Assembly: GCF_007859755.1 (NCBI RefSeq)
Contig: NZ_SJPF01000001.1
Coordinates: forward strand, 1,290,082-1,354,081
Direction of reading: 5' to 3'
Length of the DNA stretch: 64,000 nucleotides
From: Blastopirellula retiformator
GTDB taxonomy: Bacteria; Planctomycetota; Planctomycetia; Pirellulales; Pirellulaceae
Shown here: one piece after another, positions 25,739 to 37,105 of the stretch
How the letters are laid out: each line of letters opens with the position of its first letter
How positions within the stretch are numbered: the first letter of the stretch is position 1
Made by a program: the position numbers and the translations under genes
Notes under the pieces: model-generated
Databases searched by the model: none
What the model saw: only the letters and a program-made list of their open reading frames with translations
What the model was told of the DNA's origin: nothing

Positions 25739-28700
25739 TTACAGTTTGTCGATCGCTTTCAGGCGACTGGCGGCCAGTTTCGCTTCGGCTGCTTGCGGAT
25801 AGTCCGAAACGACCATGCCATAATATTTCGTCGCTTCCGAGATGTAATGAACGCGGGCAGCGCCGACTGCGTCGCGGATGCGGACTTCGTTGCAGCGTCC
25901 CAGTTCGTAGGCCGACTTCGCTTGCCACGGCTTCACTTCGTCGACCGAGCCGGCGCCGCCAAAGCCGAGGACGACTCGTTTGAACTGCGCTTCGGCCGCC
26001 GGGTAGTCCTTTTTCTCAAAGTACAACTCGCCCAGCATGAACCGAGCGCGAGCGCCAGTGCGACCGGGCGAAAGTTCGGCGGCGGCCGTAAATCGCTTGA
26101 CCGCCTCGTCGACCTTCTTCTGATTGTAATTCGCCCAGCCGATTTCGTATTCGGCTTCTGCGGCGACCGGAGAATCGGGCGATTTGGTCAGTAACTCGGT
26201 CATCCAGCGGATCGATTCGTCCCATTTTTTCAGTTGGGCCGCCGATTGGCCGGCATGCAGGCGCCACAGGTCGCGCATGTCGTCGCTCGAGAGCTGATCG
26301 GCTTTCACCTGGCCATAGGCGCCGGCTGCGTCAGCGAACTTGTCTTGTTTGTACAGGCATTCGCCCCGCATGAAGCTGGCGTCGGCCGCTAACGGTCCGC
26401 TGGGGTACTTGTTGGTCTGCTCGGCGAACGCGGCCGAAGCGGCGGCGTAGTCTCCTTGCTGATAATTGGACCAGCCCAGCTTGTAGGCCGATTTTTCACC
26501 GACGTCTGCGGCCTGAGCGCCCGAGAGAGCGGCCGCGTACGCTTTCTTCGCAGCATCGTAGTCTTGGCGATTGTAGGCCGCTTCGCCAACATGGTAGTTC
26601 GCTTCGGCCGCCAGTGGGCTTTCCGGATGTGACTTTGCAAGCTCGGCAAAGGTCTCGGTTCCTTGGGCGTCGCTGCCCGAAGCTTTCAGCGACCAAGCGA
26701 GTTCGTACAGCACCTTGTCGTCGTTCTCGTACTTCGGGAACTCTTTCTTGAGGGCGGCGAACTGCGCGGCCGCGCCCGCTTGATCGTTGGCGCCGACCAG
26801 GCAAAGCCCCTTCAGGTAAAGGGCGTCGGCCTTGTCAGCGGCTTGCGGCGATTTCCTCAGATAGGCGTCGACATCGCCAGCGGCGCCGGCAAGGTCGCCT
26901 GCCAAGCGGCGAGCGACCGCCCGGGCATGCAGCGATTGCGGAGCAAGTTCGTGAGCGCCATGCTTGGTTAGCAGCGTCGAAAAAGCGTCAGTCGCTTCTT
27001 TGCCTTGTTGCTGCTGAATGTGCGACCAGCCAAGTCCATACAGCGCGTGGGGCGCCAGCGACGAACTGGCGAACTTGTCGGCGACTACCTGGTATTGGTG
27101 GGCGGCACGGGGATAGTCGCCGGCAGCGTAGTAGAACTCGCCAAGTCGGTAGGCGGCGTGATCGCCAAGCGAAGAGCTGGGAAACTGCTGCTGCATTTTC
27201 TGGATGGTCGCGATCGCCGAGGCGTCGTCTCCCTGCTGGTGTTGAGCCCGAGCGAGCAAGATCAGCGTTTCGTCGGCCTGACGCCAGTCGGGTTTCGCAG
27301 CAAGCGAAGCGGCGAGGCTTTGCTGAGCGACCGGAAATTGATTGAGGGCAAACTGGCTGGAACCGAGTAGGAAGTTGGCTTCCGCTTTCAGCGCCGCGTC
27401 GGCCTGCTTGCCGGCGATCGGAGCGAGCAGCGCGACGACGTCGTTATGCTTCTCTTGCAGTTGCAGAGCGAGCGCCAGTCGCAACTGCCATTTGCCTTGT
27501 TCGGGGCGATTGCCGCCGGCGGCGATCAGTTCGCGGAACATCCGCTCGGCGTCGTTACGCTTCTTTTCCTGCAGCGCCGCTTCGGCGGCGACGTACTTGG
27601 CGTCGAGCAACAACTCATGCTTCGGAAACTGATCGACGAAAGCTTTGGCGAGTCGCGACGCGGTGGCGAAGTCTTGCGTCTCCAAGGCGGCGAAGGCGCC
27701 GTTGTACAAGGCTTGGGGCGCCTGGGGATCTTTGGGGTGTTGCGTGACGATTTGTTGATAGAGCTTGACCGATTCGCCGCGGCGCTTCGGTTGATCGTAC
27801 AAGGCGTCGGCTTGATCGATTAGCAGCGGAACCAACTGTGGGCTCCCTTTGGCGGCGGCCAGTTTGGACGCGGCCAGTTTCTCGGCATCTTGCGGCTTGC
27901 CGGTCTTTAGGTAGACGCGGCAGAGCCAATGGGCCGCTTCCAATCCGGCGTCGTCGGGCAGTTTCGCCGCGGCGCCGAGCAACTTGGCGGCCTGGTTCCA
28001 GTCTTCGGCGCGATAGTAACAGCGTCCGGCCAGCATCAACGCTTCGTCATGGTATTTCGATTTCGGATAGTCGCTGGCGAGCTTGGCGTAGGTAGCGCCG
28101 GCGGCGGCAAGCTGGTCTTGTTTGAGCTGGGCGAAAGCGAGCCGGTAGAGGGCGTGATCGATCAGCGGGAATTTTGGATCGGCCGTGACTGCGGTCAAAG
28201 TTTGCGTCGCCTTGGCGAAGTCGTTTTGGGTGAGCATCGTTTCGGCCTGACGCATGCGCACTTCGGCCGCCAGATCATGCTGCGGGAAGGCGGCGAGAAA
28301 CTTGCCGTAAACGTCGGCCGCTTCGCCTGGCTTGTTCAGCTCTTCCAGCGTCACGCCCCACGCGTAGGCGGCGTCGGCGCGATAGGGACTATGCGTGAAC
28401 TGTTCGACCAGCGCTTTGTACGGGCCAAGCGAACGCTGCTTTTGATCGCTGAGATAGAACGACTCGCCGGCGAAGTAGAGGGCCTGATCGGCGTTCTTCC
28501 CCTTGGGGTACTCTTTGTAAAGCTGCTCGAACGTTTTGGCGGCCCGGTCAAATTGTTTGGCGTCGCTCGTCTTGGCCCAACTGTAGTAGGTGGAGCCGAG
28601 ATTGAGCAGCGCGTCTTCGCGGAGTTCGGTCTTGGGGTTGTTTTGCAGGATCGCGTAGAAGTTTTTCGCCGCGTCGGGGTACTTTTCGAGCTTCAGCTGA

Positions 28701-28927
28701 CAAACCGCTAGGTTGTTGCGGGCCTTCTCGGCGAGCGGATCGTTCTCGTAGCGGGTCAGGAACTTGTTCCACTCTTCGGCGGCCAGCTGATACTCTTCCG
28801 CCTTTTGAAAGGCGACGGCGTCGGAGTAGATGATCGCTGCAGCGGGGGGCGTCTCTTGCCCCCAAGCGGCGCAGGCGAACAGCAGGAGCGACACGGCGAG
28901 CGGCAGAGTGAGATGGCGAATCGGCAT
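25739..28927 (-). CDS. Giant periplasmic TPR protein
   Basis: The protein has 1062 residues. A signal peptide (about 1-23, LPLAVSLLLFACAAWG, cleavage near GQETP) is followed almost entirely by TPR-type helix pairs. Many are of the Tol-Pal YbgF / outer-membrane lipoprotein type, recurring as YPKGKNADQALYFAGE, YPKSKYHDEALMLAGRCYY, FPSSSLGDHAAYRLGEFYY and SPDSPVAAEAEYEIGWANY. I count more than twenty repeats. There is no lipobox. It would act as a periplasmic scaffold for the ExbB-like channel encoded 12 bp downstream. Targets are unknown. Confidence 0.85.
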   Translation of the reverse strand: MPIRHLTLPLAVSLLLFACAAWGQETPPAAAIIYSDAVAFQKAEEYQLAAEEWNKFLTRYENDPLAEKARNNLAVCQLKLEKYPDAAKNFYAILQNNPKTELREDALLNLGSTYYSWAKTSDAKQFDRAAKTFEQLYKEYPKGKNADQALYFAGESFYLSDQKQRSLGPYKALVEQFTHSPYRADAAYAWGVTLEELNKPGEAADVYGKFLAAFPQHDLAAEVRMRQAETMLTQNDFAKATQTLTAVTADPKFPLIDHALYRLAFAQLKQDQLAAAGATYAKLASDYPKSKYHDEALMLAGRCYYRAEDWNQAAKLLGAAAKLPDDAGLEAAHWLCRVYLKTGKPQDAEKLAASKLAAAKGSPQLVPLLIDQADALYDQPKRRGESVKLYQQIVTQHPKDPQAPQALYNGAFAALETQDFATASRLAKAFVDQFPKHELLLDAKYVAAEAALQEKKRNDAERMFRELIAAGGNRPEQGKWQLRLALALQLQEKHNDVVALLAPIAGKQADAALKAEANFLLGSSQFALNQFPVAQQSLAASLAAKPDWRQADETLILLARAQHQQGDDASAIATIQKMQQQFPSSSLGDHAAYRLGEFYYAAGDYPRAAHQYQVVADKFASSSLAPHALYGLGWSHIQQQQGKEATDAFSTLLTKHGAHELAPQSLHARAVARRLAGDLAGAAGDVDAYLRKSPQAADKADALYLKGLCLVGANDQAGAAAQFAALKKEFPKYENDDKVLYELAWSLKASGSDAQGTETFAELAKSHPESPLAAEANYHVGEAAYNRQDYDAAKKAYAAALSGAQAADVGEKSAYKLGWSNYQQGDYAAASAAFAEQTNKYPSGPLAADASFMRGECLYKQDKFADAAGAYGQVKADQLSSDDMRDLWRLHAGQSAAQLKKWDESIRWMTELLTKSPDSPVAAEAEYEIGWANYNQKKVDEAVKRFTAAAELSPGRTGARARFMLGELYFEKKDYPAAEAQFKRVVLGFGGAGSVDEVKPWQAKSAYELGRCNEVRIRDAVGAARVHYISEATKYYGMVVSDYPQAAEAKLAASRLKAIDKL

Positions 28928-29150
28928 TATCTGGCGCGGGTGGGGGTGAGGCTGGTTGGTTACTTATCCGCCGGAAGGGGGCGATTTGCTATTTACGTAC
29001 CATTATTCCCGAAGGTGCGGATTATGCCAGCAGAAAACGGCGGCAACCCGATCAGGGCGACCCACTTAGGTTGTCGCTCGCTAGCGGTCGATTTAGGATG
29101 AACCGTTCGGGCGGATCGTTACGCTCTCTCTATCTTCTTCGGTGGTTCGA

Positions 29151-30152
29151 ATGACGCACGCGCTTGTGACCGGCGGCGCCGGGTTTATCGGTTCTCATCT
29201 TTGCGAGGCGCTGGTTGCGCAAGGGCGGACCGTAACCGCCATCGATGACGAATCGACCGGCAATCGTCGGAATCTGGCGCATTTGGAAGGCGAAGAAAAA
29301 TTTCGCTTCGTTTCTGGTACGGTCGCCGATCGCGATTTGATCAAGAGCCTGCTGACCGAGGCGAACGAAGTTTACCATCTGGCGGCGGCGGTTGGGGTGG
29401 CGCTGATCCAAGAAGAGCCGATCCAAACGATCGAACGCAATATTTACCCGACCGAACTGCTGCTGGCCGAAATCGCCGCGCTGCGCGACGCCGGGCAAGA
29501 TCTGAAAATGTTTCTGGCCAGCACCAGCGAGGTGTATGGCAAAAACCCGAAGGCGACCTGGACCGAGGAAGACGATTTGGTCTTTGGCTCGACGACGCGA
29601 CCGCGCTGGTCGTACGGCGCGTCGAAGGCGATTGATGAGTTTCTGGCGCTTGCCTATTGGCAACAGCGAAAGACGCCGACGGTGATCGGCCGCTTTTTTA
29701 ATGTCGTGGGCCCCCGGCAGACTGGCGCCTACGGGATGGTGTTGCCGCGATTTGTGGAAGCGGCCCTGTCGGGCAAAGGCCCGACCGTTCACTCTGACGG
29801 CGGCCAGATCCGCTGCTTCGCCCATGTCAACGACGTCGTCAGTGCAGTGATCCAATTGGTCGACACGCCGGCAGCGGCTGGTCAGGTCTTTAACATCGGC
29901 AGCGATCGACCGGTGACGATTCTGGAATTGGCCCAGATGGTGATTGGTCAGATCGATCCGAGCCTGACGCCGACGTTCCAGGCCTATGAAGAGGCGTTTG
30001 GCAGTACCTTTGAAGATGTGATCCGCCGGGTGCCCGACCTGTCGAAGCTGCGGAAAACGATCGACTACCAGCCGAAGTATGACCTGGAAGCGATCATCGA
30101 AGACGTCACCGTCGCTAAGCGGGCCGAACTGGCCGCCCGGCAGTCGTCGTAA
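29151..30152 (+). CDS. NAD-dependent sugar epimerase/dehydratase (extended SDR)
   Basis: The protein has 333 residues from the ATG at 29151; a GTG three codons earlier is in frame. The Rossmann motif GGAGFIG is at residues 8-14. Catalytic residues are visible as ST in LASTSEVYG and as YGASK (Tyr-x-x-x-Lys). Substrate-side text is RFFNVVGPRQTGAYGMVLPRF. This pattern is close to UDP-glucuronate decarboxylase and UDP-glucose 4-epimerase relatives; which one cannot be decided. Sugars for LPS or polysaccharide are the likely products, matching the nearby hldE and GT9 genes. A small gene is coupled downstream. Confidence 0.88.
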   Translation: MTHALVTGGAGFIGSHLCEALVAQGRTVTAIDDESTGNRRNLAHLEGEEKFRFVSGTVADRDLIKSLLTEANEVYHLAAAVGVALIQEEPIQTIERNIYPTELLLAEIAALRDAGQDLKMFLASTSEVYGKNPKATWTEEDDLVFGSTTRPRWSYGASKAIDEFLALAYWQQRKTPTVIGRFFNVVGPRQTGAYGMVLPRFVEAALSGKGPTVHSDGGQIRCFAHVNDVVSAVIQLVDTPAAAGQVFNIGSDRPVTILELAQMVIGQIDPSLTPTFQAYEEAFGSTFEDVIRRVPDLSKLRKTIDYQPKYDLEAIIEDVTVAKRAELAARQSS

Positions 30153-30168
30153 CGAAGGAGCGAGCCCC

Positions 30169-30414
30169 ATGTGGGAAAAACAGCCGAACGACGATCGATT
30201 TGACCTGAAGTTCGCCCAAGGCACGCCGCTGTATGATGCGGTGGCCGAGGTCGCGGCCCGCGTCGATCGTTCGTTGCCGTCGATGGAAGAACTGACGATG
30301 GGGGAGATCTACCACCTGGCCCTGCAGGAATATGGCGAGCAACTGCCGGAATTCTGGGTGCGCTGGGCCGAGTGGAACGAACCGGGGCAAATGGACTCGA
30401 TGGGCGATCTGTAG
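30169..30414 (+). CDS. Small conserved-looking protein coupled to the epimerase gene
   Basis: The protein has 81 residues from the ATG at 30169, with AAGGAG ideally placed; an earlier in-frame start would overlap the epimerase. It starts 16 bp after the epimerase stop codon. It is acidic and helical, with no membrane segment, cysteine pair or known motif: DRFDLKFAQGTPLYDAVAEV, SMEELTMGEIYHLALQEYGE, WVRWAEWNEPG. The strong ribosome site and regular amino-acid use support a real gene. The function is unknown; co-expression with a sugar enzyme is the only clue. Confidence 0.6.
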   Translation: MWEKQPNDDRFDLKFAQGTPLYDAVAEVAARVDRSLPSMEELTMGEIYHLALQEYGEQLPEFWVRWAEWNEPGQMDSMGDL

Positions 30415-30560
30415 GCCCCATTCTTCCCGTGGAGCGCTGATCGGCAGGCGTTCAATTATGGCTACCGCTAGAGCGGTTGGACGCTTCGGAGCCTGTACGG
30501 AGTTTCTGCTCGCCTTCCCTGGTTCGCGCTGCGGGCTGGTGCATGCGCAGTAGGCGATCT

Positions 30561-31613
30561 CTACGCCGCCGCTCGTTTCGCTTGGTTCAAATGATCTTGA
30601 ACCGCTTGATAGACGCGAGCGACTGACAGCTTCTGCATGCAGTCGTGATGCCCCAGCGGACAAACGCGTTTGACGCACGGTCCGCAGTCGACCGGATGAT
30701 TGAGCATCGTCTCGACCGGATTGTGACTGTCGCCCCAGCGAGGATCGGTTGGCCCAAACAACGCCACAGTTGGCGTTGCAAACGCCGCGGCAAAATGTTT
30801 GGGGCCGCTGTCGGTGGTAACTAGCACGTCGGCTTGATGCACGGCCGCTTTGGATAGGCCGATATTGAGCGTCTCGTCGGCCAAGCTGCAGGCGTTGGGA
30901 TGATCGATCGCCTGCTCGATCTTGGCGACCGTTTCTCGCTCTTGCGGTCCGCAGATCAACAAGACCGCCACGCTGGGATCTTTGACCAGTTGTTCGGCCA
31001 GCGTGATGTAATGTTCGGCCGGCCAATGTTTGGCGGCGCCGTAAGCTCCGCCGGTGTTGAAGACGACCACCTTCTTGCCGAAGAAGTCGAACTTCTTCCA
31101 GATCTCGTCAACGCGGCGCTGCTCGGCCTGTGAGATCGCCAGAACCGGCTGCTGACCTTGGCTAGGGTAGCCGGCCATTTCGACCAGGTCGAGATAGTAG
31201 TCAACCGCCGAGATTGGCGCGTACTTGCCGTTAGGCATCTTGGGAGGCGTCAGCCGATCAGTCAGCAGCGGACTGCGCCAGCCGCGAGCATAGCCGATGC
31301 GACGTTTAGCCTTGCCGAAGTAGGGGAGGGCGGCGGTCCGCAATGAATTGGTAAACAAAATCGCCTGGTCGAAGCTCTCGGCCCGCAACTGTTTGACGAC
31401 GCCCCAAAAGCGGCGGCGACGGTCCGAGGTCTTCTTGCTCCAGTAGATGCTGCGGTCGAGCAGATGCGTTCCTCGCAGCACGTCTTTGACGTACGGCTGC
31501 ATCACGCCAACGATCTCGTCTCCTGGTTGCGATTGGGCGCGGATCGCTTTCAAGGCGGGCGTCGCCATCACGACGTCGCCAATCCAGTTCGGTAGCACGA
31601 CGACGGTTTTCAT
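30561..31613 (-). CDS. waaF: Glycosyltransferase family 9, heptosyltransferase II-like
   Basis: The protein has 350 residues from the ATG at 31613; the ATG at 31619 is equally possible, and no Shine-Dalgarno sequence decides. The start KTVVVLPNWIGDVVMATPAL is the WaaF/WaaC hallmark. Later come RIGYARGWRSPLLTDRL, VVFNTGGAYGAAKHWPAEHY, LVTTDSGPKHFAAAFATPTVALFGPTDPRW and the Cys-containing end PVDCGPCVKRVCPLGHHDC. It should move ADP-heptose to the lipid A core on the cytosolic face. It follows hldE by 46 bp, which makes the substrate sugar, so the pair forms a heptose operon. The exact acceptor is inferred. Confidence 0.88.
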   Translation of the reverse strand: MKTVVVLPNWIGDVVMATPALKAIRAQSQPGDEIVGVMQPYVKDVLRGTHLLDRSIYWSKKTSDRRRRFWGVVKQLRAESFDQAILFTNSLRTAALPYFGKAKRRIGYARGWRSPLLTDRLTPPKMPNGKYAPISAVDYYLDLVEMAGYPSQGQQPVLAISQAEQRRVDEIWKKFDFFGKKVVVFNTGGAYGAAKHWPAEHYITLAEQLVKDPSVAVLLICGPQERETVAKIEQAIDHPNACSLADETLNIGLSKAAVHQADVLVTTDSGPKHFAAAFATPTVALFGPTDPRWGDSHNPVETMLNHPVDCGPCVKRVCPLGHHDCMQKLSVARVYQAVQDHLNQAKRAAA

Positions 31614-31659
31614 CGGCATTCTCGCGAAAGGAGGAACTTGGAGCCTAGTGAGAACAACG

Positions 31660-33162
31660 TCACGCTGCGGCGCGGCGAGGAGGTTGAGCTTCGGCGACGC
31701 GACGGATAATGTCGGTCGTCGATTTGCCTTCAACGAGGTTGATCAACCGCACTTCGCCTCCGTAGGAGGTGACAAAGTCGTAGCCCACAATCGATTCCGC
31801 CTTGTAGTCGCCCCCCTTGGCTAACACATGGGGGCGAATTGCCTGAATGAGTTCGAGCGGCGTGTCTTGATCAAAGACCGCCACATAGTCGACGCACGAC
31901 AATGCCGCCAGCATCGCCGCCCGTTCGGTTTGACCAATCACCGGTCGTTCGGGACCTTTTAGTCGTGCGACGCTCTGGTCGCTGTTGAGTCCGACGACCA
32001 GGATGTCTCCCATCCGCGACGCTTCGTTCAAGTTGGTGACATGCCCATAGTGGAGCAGGTCGAAGCAACCGTTGGTGAAGACGATCCGTTGTCCGCGCCG
32101 CCGCAGTTCGTCCGACTGGCGGGCGAGCTGATCGAGCGACATGATTTTGCGCGAGCCGGGCTGATGATGGGCGGTCAGTTCGGCTTCGATCTCGTCCAGC
32201 GGAATGACCGCGACGCCAATCTTTTCAACTTCTAGGCCAGCCGCGACGTTCGCCAGACGAACCGCCTCGGCACGCGACAAACCTGATCCGATCGCCGCGC
32301 CCAGCATCGCCAGCACCATGTCGCCGGCGCCGGTGATGTCATAAACGCTGCGGGCTTCGGTCGGGAAGAGAGTCGCGGCGCCTCCTTTTTCGACCAGCGC
32401 CATGCCGTCGCTATCAAGCGTGACGATGACCGATTCTAGCTGCAAAGCGGCGCACAGCTCTTGGCCGGCGGCGGCTGCGTCGTCGGGAGTGCGGATCTTA
32501 CGTCCCGTGCAGGTTTCGGTCTCGATTCGGTTCGCCTTGATCAGATCAGCGCCGCGATAGCGACCAAAGTCGCGACCCTTCATCGGATCGACCAGCACCG
32601 GCACGCCGCGATCGTTGGCGTGGCGAATCAGCGTTTGCAAAATCGCCGGCGTGCAGACCCCTTTGGCGTAGTCGGAGATCAAGACGATGTCGCAGTCGTT
32701 CAGCGCGTTGACGACGCCGTACAGCAGCTGCTCTTCGATCTCGCCGGCGGCGGCGTCGGTCGTCTCGTGGTCGACTCGCAAGATTTGGCTGGGGTGGCGA
32801 GCGCCGGCGCGGCCGACGAAGCGTTCTTTCAGCGTGGTTGGTCGGGAGGAGTCAGTCAGGCAAAGCGAAGCGTCGACGCCAGCTTGCTCGAGCAAGTTCA
32901 CCAGATCGGCTCCGGCGGCGTCAGCGCCGACGATGCCGGCCGCGACTACTTCGCACTCGAGTCCGCGGAGCATATTGCAAACATTCGCGGCGCCGCCGAG
33001 GCGCAGTTCATGACTGTCGGCGCGCAGCACGATGACCGGCGATTCCTGGCTGACGCGTTCGGCGTCGCCATAGGTATAGCGATCGAGAATCAGGTCCCCC
33101 AGGACCAACACTTTGGGACTGCGAAGCCGCTGAAATGCGGCCAGCAGAGACTCGTTGTTCAT
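31660..33162 (-). CDS. hldE: Bifunctional heptose 7-phosphate kinase / heptose 1-phosphate adenylyltransferase
   Basis: The protein has 500 residues from the ATG at 33162; upstream open frame is not conserved. The first domain (1-320) is a ribokinase-type kinase: VLVLGDLILDRYTYG, LRLGGAANVCNM, LISDYAKGV and DITGAGDMVLA with the catalytic Asp. The second domain (about 345-495) is a nucleotidyltransferase with VFTNGCFDLLHYGHVTNL, the HxGH signature, and the end KGKSTTDIIRRV of this family. It makes ADP-heptose for LPS core from heptose 7-phosphate. The downstream GT9 gene completes the logic. Confidence 0.96.
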   Translation of the reverse strand: MNNESLLAAFQRLRSPKVLVLGDLILDRYTYGDAERVSQESPVIVLRADSHELRLGGAANVCNMLRGLECEVVAAGIVGADAAGADLVNLLEQAGVDASLCLTDSSRPTTLKERFVGRAGARHPSQILRVDHETTDAAAGEIEEQLLYGVVNALNDCDIVLISDYAKGVCTPAILQTLIRHANDRGVPVLVDPMKGRDFGRYRGADLIKANRIETETCTGRKIRTPDDAAAAGQELCAALQLESVIVTLDSDGMALVEKGGAATLFPTEARSVYDITGAGDMVLAMLGAAIGSGLSRAEAVRLANVAAGLEVEKIGVAVIPLDEIEAELTAHHQPGSRKIMSLDQLARQSDELRRRGQRIVFTNGCFDLLHYGHVTNLNEASRMGDILVVGLNSDQSVARLKGPERPVIGQTERAAMLAALSCVDYVAVFDQDTPLELIQAIRPHVLAKGGDYKAESIVGYDFVTSYGGEVRLINLVEGKSTTDIIRRVAEAQPPRRAAA

Positions 33163-33591
33163 TGCGTCATCCTTGACGATGGTCTTTCTCGCGAGGGATT
33201 CTACCGCAAGAGGTAAAATCCACCTAGACGAATGCGAGCCCAGAAATAGTAGCCCGCAGCGCGAGCGAGGGAAATGCGTTCGGTCCCTTGCCATGATAGA
33301 CATAATCGACGTGCGCATGGCGTTGTGCTAGCTTCCATTCAACGCGTGATCGACGACGTTCAATGGGAGGCGATTCAGAGCCTTCGCGTTTGACTTGCAA
33401 CCGCATTTCCCTCGCTCGCCCGTCGGGCGACGATCGCCCTAGCAGTCCGTTGATTTTCTCGACGGACTGCGTGATCGCATGGATGCGATCCCAAAATAGC
33501 GACGTAAGTCGTTATTTTGCGAGCCGCGAAGAGCTACGCTCTGAGCCTGGCGAGGTTGAAAAATGCCACGATGGCATTTTTCAACAGGCAG
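33163..33591. other. 429-bp intergenic region: short-repeat pair and repeat copy C
   Basis: Two units of the TTTCCCTCG family form a perfect 17-bp inverted pair (33262-33278 and 33402-33418) around 123 bp. From 33439 copy C of the five-hairpin element fills the rest. There is no gene. Confidence 0.7.
33262..33418. repeat. Inverted pair of short dispersed units
   Basis: CGAGCGAGGGAAATGCG (33262-33278) and its exact complement at 33402-33418 are copies of the family also seen near 24446, 24577 and 30515. Confidence 0.8.
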
Positions 33592-33596
33592 CTAGC
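33439..33596 (+). repeat. Five-hairpin dispersed element, copy C (full length)
   Basis: This is 158 bp, bounded by CTAGCAG and CAGCTAGC. The five stems are as in copy B. Stem 1 and stem 3 each contain one T.G or G.T pair in this strand, and the stem 3 loop is GTAA, a GNRA tetraloop in RNA. The last six bases contain the stop codon of the downstream hydrolase gene. Confidence 0.9.
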
Positions 33597-34329
33597 CGCC
33601 GGTCACCTTCTGCATCAACCAGCGATTCAGATCCTCGAACATGTCGGTCGAGAGTTCATCGCCACAGAGATACTGGTGCAGATCGATCTTCATCCCGGCC
33701 GTGTGCAGCAGACGCAAATCTTCGCACAGCTTCGACTCAGGATAGCGTTCGCTTTGCTGCAGATGGATCATCAGCATCGGCAGCGAGCGGGCTTCGCTCA
33801 GGCGAGCCAGCGGCGAGCAACCTTGCGGGAAGCCTCCGCCGATCGATGCGGCGCCGGCGAACAGCTCCGGGTTGCGCAGAGCGAGGCGAATCGCCATCGC
33901 TCCGCCGCCGAGATAGCCGGCCAAAAAGATCCGCTGCGGGTGAATGTTGTACCGCTTTTCAGCGACGCGAACGGTCTGCAGCACGCGAGCGGCTGCAACG
34001 TCGATGTCACGCTGCTTTTGATCCCAGCGGAACGTCATGCCGGCGGTCGCGCCGTCATGTCGCGGCGCCCGGGGCGCCGCGGCGACGTAGTTGCGGGTGC
34101 TGGTCAGCGGCATCACGCGACGAAGTTGTCGTTCGTTATCGCCGGGGCCGTGCAACCAGACGACGAGCGGATAGGCATAGCCGGGCTCGTAGTTCTGCGG
34201 AGTAAAAAATTCGATCGCGGTCCGGCGGGACTGCAGCCGATCGATTTTGAACTCGAGGATTTGTTGCGCGGCTTGCGTGGCGGCTCCGGGGAGCGGAGCC
34301 GGGAGTACGTCTTGGCGTTTCATAAGCAT
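33592..34329 (-). CDS. Alpha/beta-hydrolase-fold protein lacking the catalytic serine
   Basis: The protein has 245 residues. The fold resembles dienelactone-hydrolase / esterase PHB-depolymerase relatives: YAYPLVVWLHGPGDNERQL, then RIFLAGYLGGGAMAIRLAL, then LPMLMIHLQQSERYPES. The nucleophile elbow should be GxSxG but reads GYLGG, with Leu (CTC) for Ser. The region where the His is expected reads LCGDELSTDMFEDL. The hydrolytic triad therefore seems absent. A binding or regulatory role, or a different chemistry, is more likely. The TAG stop codon lies within the CTAGC end of repeat copy C. The N-terminus has no signal peptide. Confidence 0.7.
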   Translation of the reverse strand: MLMKRQDVLPAPLPGAATQAAQQILEFKIDRLQSRRTAIEFFTPQNYEPGYAYPLVVWLHGPGDNERQLRRVMPLTSTRNYVAAAPRAPRHDGATAGMTFRWDQKQRDIDVAAARVLQTVRVAEKRYNIHPQRIFLAGYLGGGAMAIRLALRNPELFAGAASIGGGFPQGCSPLARLSEARSLPMLMIHLQQSERYPESKLCEDLRLLHTAGMKIDLHQYLCGDELSTDMFEDLNRWLMQKVTGG

Positions 34330-34554
34330 TTGGCGCCGGGCCGTGGGTCTTCGCGGGGGACTGGAGGGGGAGATTAATGACTCTCGGCAAATGACGCAAT
34401 TGCAGCTACGCCATTTCCCTTTCGAGCCCCGCGGGAGTTGCAGCGCGTCAATTGCGCCGCTGGGGCTCGAATCGTTGTCCGTCCTCGCAACGGTCGATAT
34501 TATTAGCAGCCCAGCGAGTTTGAAGCAATCTCGCTAGCGGCAAATAATTTTCCG

Positions 34555-36990
<2,436 letters not shown>

Positions 36991-37105
36991 TCAAGCGGGC
37001 CGAGCCCCCCCGGCACGGCCCAGTTTACGGGGAAGTGCCGCTGTGGTACTCTTCACCGTTTAAACGTGCATGTTTCGGCATCTTTTAGCGCAATAGGGTT
37101 GAATA

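Noticed and set aside
24608-26194. Long + strand frame of 528 codons opposite exbB and the TPR gene
   Set aside because: It runs antisense to two well-supported genes, is Arg/Gly/Gln-rich with no domain, and arises from the GC-rich codon pattern.
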